DNA of 6,562 nucleotides, from assembly GCA_937894535.1 (NCBI GenBank), contig CALBHI010000065.1, positions 1-6,562 on the forward strand. Direction: 5' to 3'. Numbering within the stretch: position 1 is the first letter of the stretch; every line of letters begins with the position of its first letter. The notes beneath the pieces were generated by a model. That model saw only the letters and a program-made list of their open reading frames with translations. It did no database searches and had not been told where the DNA came from. Positions 6,401-6,562 of this stretch are shown here, one piece after another. The translations under genes were made by a program, and so were the position numbers. Source of the stretch: an uncultured Verrucomicrobiota bacterium. Its GTDB lineage: Bacteria > Verrucomicrobiota > Kiritimatiellia > CAIVKH01.

Positions 6401-6560
6401 CATCAACAACGATTATTACTCCAGTGGCGTGACCGTCGGCTCGACTACCACCGTGTACCGCGCCAACGAGATCACCGAACAGTTCGCCTACACCAACGGG
6501 GTGGGGGCCACCTCCCCGTTGCTGACCGGCGGCTGGGGCTGGACCTCCGGCTGGACCAGC
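3..6560 (+). CDS. Giant multidomain choice-of-anchor D / BACON / FN3 / jelly-roll repeat protein, internal fragment open at both ends
   Basis: The frame beginning at base 3 runs 2,186 codons without a stop and leaves two spare bases at the right edge, so this is the middle of a larger gene with neither start nor stop visible. All recognisable domains lie in this one frame and follow one another with short linkers, so I see no frameshift. The protein is a chain of Ig-like modules (three choice-of-anchor D, three BACON-like, seven FN3-like) alternating with jelly-roll-like modules (J0, an insert inside one FN3, J1, J2 and the start of J3). No transmembrane helix, coiled coil, catalytic motif or glycine-aspartate calcium repeat is seen. 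Such architectures are known from secreted or surface proteins and suggest adhesion or carbohydrate binding; that role is inferred. The true name depends on the unseen C-terminal anchor. Codons are strongly C-ending, apart from two relaxed stretches. Certainty is high that this is coding and moderate for the function class. Confidence 0.95.
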   Translation, partial: MQVSSGSPATGGRYNWGATGGTDRAIGFMSSGTYASPNSVMLGFTNNAGGTITQAVVAFTYELYRRNSAAATNTFYYSTDGTNWTVVAEGGSPNWPTATSVYGFPIVTSSVTRSGVTIDGLNIATGSRLFFRWNFNTTGGNSQGLGLDDFSVTVRVASASAPDVAVLGNNTLIADGDTTPATADHTDFGPVGINQSNLVRTFTVTNSGSASLGLGTVTTSGTHAADFIVIAQPAASLAAGGTTTFQVRFDPSAAGQRDATLQFTNNVSGKNPYDFAVRGTGMFASILRSPVSITVTSMVGSAPANATFGVTNVGRGRLDYTITTNVAWMSVSPVSAQLAEQAGQQETITFNATGLAAGTSNGIVTITSGDASNSPHTVSLSWIITNIPNPTAVSATVDGREMVRLAWTKLSDKNVLIAYREGSAPGSPADGTAYNAGDALPGGGIVVYNGSAAALEHIVRTNATHYYSFHSVNNNHYSPGLADTAITTSYGDGEIVEPVAYTNGVTLNGVNGGNGWSGAWSVGSGTYTAETFSLSYETNYPNKAANRIRVADPGNGGQPFATRSFPARTSGKLYVAAVVGYQFQGPWKFAGFSLMSNTSEKVFIGKIPNSENNRFGLTATRNGTDYSVASTTLGDFNTSTGNVYVMIGTYDFGTRELKAKVYSRTQGIPETEPGSWDVSRTFAVGHANSIDGIRLASGALGAPDGTIGQTLYDEIRVANTWSELLRIVAQPQIAVLGTNFVGLGTTNTPAGANGTDFGRTTVSGGTVDRTFTITNVGEAALSVSGITTSGTEAAEFTILAPASLPLTVSPGGASNLTVRFDPAASGVRTAAVLVASNDPDEPVIAFHVSGTGSVEATVATVAGSATNTTTATVGGNVTADGFAPVTNRGVVYKTTAGVTIADNKTQSGSGTGSYTANLSGLSVNTRYYFRAYAQNIAGTALGSELEFWTWANVPSAPTVGSPTISTLNVTVNENGNPTSTLFSIQTTNNNLFVQTNGTLGATEHWRTDSSWGTVSVTGLGSGSNFGFRVRAQNGQGTLTAWSALGNATTLANIPTVTTTTANPTNAFTATSGGNVTADGGAFITNRGVVWAVSPTTPTVPGTQSTNGTGTGSFTSILTNLVPGQTYNYRAFAQNSAGIAYGTTLNLTTPCFSGIVTGLYASVTNDQDFTATWTAFTGATGYRLDVSTSSTFTVASGGNYGVEVFTNMGGGTISSYLTRQWTNNGVAWTGFLARTDQTIDGSAITLQNANGSYLISQVITGGINELRVTHQLKFTGADSFDIFVNSTKVATNIVYGSSVLTAIVQNIGVSGDFTIMITNKSGGRVALDNLTWTNGGSAASFVDGYSNRTVAGTSQAVTGLTAGVTYYFRVFATNAFCATDSSSTSSVTTLVIAPDIEVRGNNLSIADGDATPTVTDHTDFGRVGLVNSNFVRTFTITNNGNATLTLNNVAIGGTHAANFTVISQPSLSIAAGGSSTFQIRFDPSAVGERNATVFITNNVTGKTPYDFAIRGTGVQAGIVRSPTTINVTTMIGSSTTAGFGVTNGGLGQLIYTVATNASWLSVSPTGATLGESAGQQHTVTFNVNQLAAGVSNATITLTDGNASNSPQTIAISLTLTNIPDPTAVVVTNDGPELNRLSWTAPSGLEVLIVHNATNAPSALVNGTSYSIGSTVGSDGSRVVYKGSASSVQHVVLPGVAQHYAFHAVNNNHYSPGISSNVVMTSYPPNQSIEQFAYTNSVNLNGLNGGVGWTNAWSDSNPGAFTIQDLSFATQTNYPATAANKVMVDPPINTERTAFRYFNAVTTGKVYIGFMMNVEFSGASKWSGISFYNGGAEQLFFGETGAADQRLAVGGVTSDYNLNAGLGNDYLIMGFFDFDNDIAKVNAYFIGTQSVPETEPTGWAATNAGLSGITRIDGIRLASGSSAGTPGKTYFDEIRIGRSWKDIIPSSGDPGIGVNPTNFTLSVMQGSSPGSQSFGVTNTGLGILNHVISTNADWISVSPVSGSLSANAGQQHTITFSTSTFTPGTSNATITITDALATNSPRTVAVSVTVTAIPPPAAVSVRTDGPEMNRIGWASNNLAVLVLRNSTDTFTDPTQGVPYNRGDTIGSATVIHRSATSAVEHIVSPGSTNFYRAYAINNDYYSSGVTVGSTTTVYRANEITEQFAYTNGVGATSPLLTGGWGWTSGWTS
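486..845 (+). other. Choice-of-anchor D (ASPM/SPD-2/Hydin-like) domain CAD1, residues 162-281
   Basis: This is an Ig-fold domain of 120 residues. It opens with P-D-V-A-V-L-G-N-N, has I-A-D-G-D-T-T-P and D-H-T-D-F-G, then V-R-T-F-T-V-T-N-S-G, G-T-H-A-A-D-F, F-D-P-S-A-A-G, and closes with Y-D-F-A-V-R-G-T-G. The order 'xFGxv..g..vxrtFtitNxGxxxLxl', 'FxvxFdPsaxGxrxAtlxfxnn', 'f.vrGtG' is the established signature of choice-of-anchor D proteins. In that family the domain is a structural spacer. It is paired residue for residue, without gaps, with the copy at 4179-4538. Confidence 0.88.
846..1160 (+). other. BACON-like domain B1, residues 282-386
   Basis: This is an Ig-like domain of about 105 residues starting just after the G-T-G end of CAD1. 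The signature is a Phe-Gly-Val-Thr-Asn strand, then A-W-M-S-V-S-P (Trp 328), then A-G-Q-Q-E-T-I-T-F, A-G-T-S-N-G and the closing strand before I-P-N-P-T. The W-x-S-V-S-P motif followed by a G-x-x-x-x-T-I-T-F strand is typical of BACON and related domains, which are linked to carbohydrate or mucin binding and also serve as spacers. Two further copies lie at 4539-4850 and 5847-6152. Binding ability is not shown by the sequence. Confidence 0.75.
1161..1472 (+). other. FN3-like domain with NNNHYSPG motif (copy 1), residues 387-490
   Basis: It begins I-P-N-P-T-A-V, has the FN3-type core Trp at residue 407 (L-A-W-T), then V-L-I-A-Y-R, a proline-rich loop, Y-N-A-G-D, V-V-Y-N-G-S, H-Y-Y-S-F-H-S-V and N-N-N-H-Y-S-P-G at 473-480. 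The layout of early Trp and a late Y-x-F-x-x-V strand is that of an FN3 fold with lengthened middle loops. It always sits between a BACON-like and a LamG-like module in this protein. A small unnamed Ig-like family is equally possible. Confidence 0.62.
1482..2180 (+). other. LamG-like jelly-roll domain J1, residues 494-726
   Basis: This is a module of about 233 residues. It starts E-P-V-A-Y-T-N-G-V, then L-N-G-V-N-G-G-N-G-W, T-N-Y-P-N-K-A-A-N, S-G-K-L-Y-V-A, a strand-rich middle, P-E-T-E-P at 669-673, I-D-G-I-R-L-A-S-G at 690-698 and Y-D-E-I-R-V at 712-717. Closing on an acidic D-E-I-R strand is usual for concanavalin A-like/LamG jelly rolls in PVC-group secreted proteins. No catalytic glutamate pair of a glycoside hydrolase of this fold is recognised, so binding rather than catalysis is the more likely role. 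J2 at 5178-5828 is its paralogue. Confidence 0.66.
2193..2558 (+). other. Choice-of-anchor D domain CAD2 (divergent copy), residues 731-852
   Basis: It starts P-Q-I-A-V-L-G-T-N-F, then T-D-F-G-R, V-D-R-T-F-T-I-T-N-V-G, G-T-E-A-A-E-F, V-R-F-D-P-A-A-S-G and S-N-D-P-D-E-P followed by F-H-V-S-G-T-G. This is the same family as CAD1 and CAD3 but lacks their I-A-D-G-D-x-T-P loop. It also has the common S-N-D-P-D-E-P hairpin where the other two have N-N-V-x-G-K-x-P-Y-D-F. It is therefore an independent lineage rather than part of the recent duplication. It follows J1 directly and is not followed by a BACON domain. Confidence 0.85.
2559..2858 (+). other. FN3-type domain with GGNVTADG motif (copy 1), residues 853-952
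   Basis: This is an Ig-like module of about 100 residues with T-A-T-V-G-G-N-V-T-A-D-G, V-T-N-R-G-V-V-Y, G-S-G-T-G-S-Y-T-A-N-L-S-G-L and T-R-Y-Y-F-R-A-Y-A-Q-N. The series 'GGNVTxDGgaxvTxRGVvw...GtGsfta.l.gL.p.T.YyfRAyAqN' is common in bacterial surface proteins and matches an FN3-like fold. A second copy lies at 3159-3449. The role is structural spacing. Confidence 0.78.
2859..3158 (+). other. FN3 domain lacking the GGNVTADG motif, residues 953-1052
   Basis: It opens V-P-S-A-P-T-V-G, has L-N-V-T-V-N-E-N-G-N-P, S-I-Q-T-T-N-N-N, W-G-T-V-S-V-T-G-L and F-G-F-R-V-R-A-Q-N-G-Q-G, and ends T-T-L-A-N-I-P. The Pro-start, the G-L turn and the 'F-R-V-R-A-x-N' strand fit a standard FN3 domain. It sits between two GGNVTADG-type modules that resemble each other more than they resemble it. 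Third codon positions are almost all G or C (about 6 A/T-ending codons of 100 by hand count). Confidence 0.7.
3159..3449 (+). other. FN3-type domain with GGNVTADGG motif (copy 2), residues 1053-1149
   Basis: Its key runs are S-G-G-N-V-T-A-D-G-G, I-T-N-R-G-V-V-W, G-T-G-T-G-S-F-T-S-I-L-T-N-L and Y-N-Y-R-A-F-A-Q-N-S-A-G. It matches the module at 2559-2858 over its full length and lies one FN3 domain away from it. It ends at T-T-P, where the split FN3 begins with a cysteine. A spacer role is likely. Confidence 0.78.
3450..3578 (+). other. N-terminal half of a split FN3 domain, residues 1150-1192
   Basis: It begins C-F-S-G-I-V-T-G-L and carries F-T-A-T-W-T (Trp 1172) and G-A-T-G-Y-R-L-D-V-S-T-S-S-T-F. 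This is the classic FN3 A-to-C strand series ('W.a..gAtgYrldVStsstF'), which normally continues straight into V-x-G-Y-x-N-x-x-V. Here that continuation appears only at 4020, after a foreign domain of about 147 residues. Cys 1150 is one of only two cysteines in the whole fragment. Confidence 0.8.
3579..4019 (+). other. Jelly-roll-like domain inserted inside the FN3 domain, residues 1193-1339
   Basis: It contains V-E-V-F-T-N-M-G-G-G, S-S-Y-L-T-R-Q-W-T-N-N-G-V-A-W-T, A-R-T-D-Q-T-I-D-G-S-A-I-T-L, I-T-G-G-I-N-E-L-R-V, F-D-I-F-V-N-S-T-K-V, and ends V-A-L-D-N-L-T-W at 1324-1331. The pattern 'Y..r.WtgdnG..Wta..aRTDqtI.G.aitlr', 'i.GGi..l....' and 'v.iDnltw' is one I know from Bacteroidota and Verrucomicrobiota secreted nucleases and adhesins as a beta-sandwich binding module. 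It is bordered by G-G-rich turns: GGAGGC occurs at 3588 and again at 4002. Codon usage is more A/T-ending than in its neighbours. Exact edges are uncertain by about 10 residues. Confidence 0.7.
4020..4169 (+). other. C-terminal half of the split FN3 domain, residues 1340-1389
   Basis: It resumes with F-V-D-G-Y-S-N-R-T-V, then Q-A-V-T-G-L-T-A-G-V-T-Y-Y-F-R-V-F-A-T-N (residues 1354-1373), the FN3 E-to-G strands, and ends S-V-T-T. Joined to 3450-3578 it makes a normal FN3 of about 93 residues. Cys 1376, just after the F-R-V-F-A-T-N strand, is the only other cysteine in the fragment. It leads directly into CAD3. Confidence 0.8.
4179..4538 (+). other. Choice-of-anchor D domain CAD3, residues 1393-1512
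   Basis: It is exactly 120 residues and aligns without gaps to CAD1; a hand count gives about 78 identical positions. It shares I-A-D-G-D-x-T-P, D-H-T-D-F-G, V-R-T-F-T-x-T-N, G-T-H-A-A, R-F-D-P-S-A, N-N-V-x-G-K-x-P-Y-D-F-A and R-G-T-G. It begins the second copy of the CAD, BACON, FN3, jelly-roll series, so it marks an internal duplication rather than convergent family membership. Confidence 0.88.
4539..4850 (+). other. BACON-like domain B2, residues 1513-1616
   Basis: It has F-G-V-T-N-G-G-L-G, A-S-W-L-S-V-S-P-T-G (Trp 1558), A-G-Q-Q-H-T-V-T-F, L-A-A-G-V-S-N-A-T-I-T-L and N-A-S-N-S-P-Q-T. It is the clear paralogue of B1, sharing the A-G-Q-Q-x-T and A-S-N-S-P stretches, and sits in the same place after a CAD domain and before an FN3-like domain. 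About 10 of 104 codons end in A or T by hand count. Confidence 0.76.
4851..5165 (+). other. FN3-like domain with NNNHYSPG motif (copy 2), residues 1617-1721
   Basis: It begins I-P-D-P-T-A-V, has L-S-W-T-A-P (Trp 1637), V-L-I-V-H-N, G-T-S-Y-S-I-G-S, V-V-Y-K-G-S, H-Y-A-F-H-A-V and N-N-N-H-Y-S-P-G at 1704-1711. Same length, motifs and position as copy 1. The motif between the last two strands is identical in both, which suggests it matters for packing against the jelly roll that follows or for a surface contact. Confidence 0.64.
5178..5828 (+). other. LamG-like jelly-roll domain J2, residues 1726-1942
   Basis: It starts S-I-E-Q-F-A-Y-T-N-S-V, then L-N-G-L-N-G-G-V-G-W-T-N-A-W, T-N-Y-P-A-T-A-A-N-K-V, G-K-V-Y-I-G-F, P-E-T-E-P at 1890-1894, I-D-G-I-R-L-A-S-G at 1910-1918 and F-D-E-I-R-I at 1929-1934. 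Every landmark of J1 recurs in order. The nine-residue I-D-G-I-R-L-A-S-G run is identical in the two copies. It is about 16 residues shorter than J1. No catalytic site is recognised. Confidence 0.66.
5847..6152 (+). other. BACON-like domain B3, residues 1949-2050
   Basis: It begins G-I-G-V-N-P, has S-F-G-V-T-N-T-G-L-G, A-D-W-I-S-V-S-P-V-S-G (Trp 1992), A-G-Q-Q-H-T-I-T-F, P-G-T-S-N-A-T-I-T-I and T-N-S-P-R-T. It is the third copy, but it follows J2 through a short S-S-G-D-P linker with no choice-of-anchor D domain in between. Confidence 0.75.
6153..6458 (+). other. FN3-like domain with NNDYYSSG variant motif (copy 3), residues 2051-2152
   Basis: It begins I-P-P-P-A-A-V, has I-G-W-A (Trp 2071), V-L-V-L-R-N, Y-N-R-G-D-T-I-G and F-Y-R-A-Y-A-I, then N-N-D-Y-Y-S-S-G at 2135-2142 where copies 1 and 2 have N-N-N-H-Y-S-P-G. 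It shares P-E-M-N-R and related turns with the other copies. The His and Pro of the motif have been lost. Confidence 0.62.
6465..6560 (+). other. Start of a third LamG-like jelly-roll domain J3, cut by the window edge, residues 2155-2186
   Basis: The last 32 residues contain E-Q-F-A-Y-T-N-G-V and G-G-W-G-W-T-S-G-W, matching the opening of J1 (V-A-Y-T-N-G-V) and J2 (E-Q-F-A-Y-T-N). It sits right after an FN3-like domain as those two do. The remaining roughly 190 residues should lie beyond the right edge if the copy is complete. Confidence 0.6.
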
Positions 6561-6562
6561 GT

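Larger units (their letters stand above)
5847..6560 (+). repeat. Long internal repeat, copy C (BACON-FN3-jelly roll, CAD missing, right end cut)
   Basis: B3, FN3-like copy 3 and the start of J3 repeat the last three modules of the series, joined directly to the end of copy B. The lack of a CAD domain suggests that the three-domain BACON, FN3, jelly-roll block is itself the duplicating unit. Confidence 0.7.

Noticed and set aside
3..6560. Asn-X-Ser/Thr sequons as evidence of N-glycosylation
   Set aside because: Frequent Asn, Thr and Ser make such triplets unavoidable here, and most bacteria lack a general N-glycosylation system.
1..6562. CRISPR arrays, tRNA/rRNA genes, insertion sequences, promoters or terminators
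   Set aside because: The window is continuous coding sequence. The repeats are diverged protein-level domains with no short identical DNA repeats at regular spacing, and no inverted-repeat or RNA-gene pattern stood out.

Overview
The whole window is the inside of one very long plus-strand gene. The frame starting at position 3 stays open to position 6560 (2,186 codons), with no stop, no credible start, and no intergenic DNA. Residue n begins at base 3n, so every domain coordinate can be converted directly. Both ends of the protein lie outside the window, so its signal peptide, membrane anchor or sorting domain, promoter and terminator cannot be seen.

The product is a giant, repetitive, all-beta, presumably secreted or surface-exposed protein. 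It is poor in Lys and Cys, rich in Thr, Asn, Gly and Ser, and shows no catalytic domain. In order it carries: the end of a jelly-roll-like domain (J0, 3-470); a choice-of-anchor D / Hydin-like Ig-fold domain (CAD1); a BACON-like domain; an FN3-like domain with an N-N-N-H-Y-S-P-G motif; and a LamG-like jelly roll (J1). Then come a second, divergent CAD domain (CAD2), three FN3-type domains, and an FN3 domain split by a roughly 147-residue inserted domain. After that the CAD, BACON, FN3, jelly-roll series repeats (4179-5828). A third BACON, FN3, jelly-roll series without its CAD domain runs off the right edge.

The organism is most likely a high-GC bacterium of the PVC group; Kiritimatiellota or Verrucomicrobiota is my best guess. 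This rests on the combination of CAD, BACON-like and jelly-roll modules and on strong C-ending codon preference (GCC, ACC, AAC, GGC). It is inference from protein style, not a taxonomic marker. Planctomycetota, Lentisphaerota or a high-GC Bacteroidota are alternatives.

The modules most plausibly form a long stalk of Ig-like spacers (CAD, BACON, FN3) presenting periodic jelly-roll domains that may bind glycans or other cells. The most notable points are the FN3 domain interrupted by a whole second domain, the relaxed codon usage of that insert and of J0 compared with the rest, the fact that the only two cysteines in 2,186 residues lie in the two halves of the split FN3, and the long-period internal duplication. 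I see no RNA gene, mobile element, CRISPR array or minus-strand gene.
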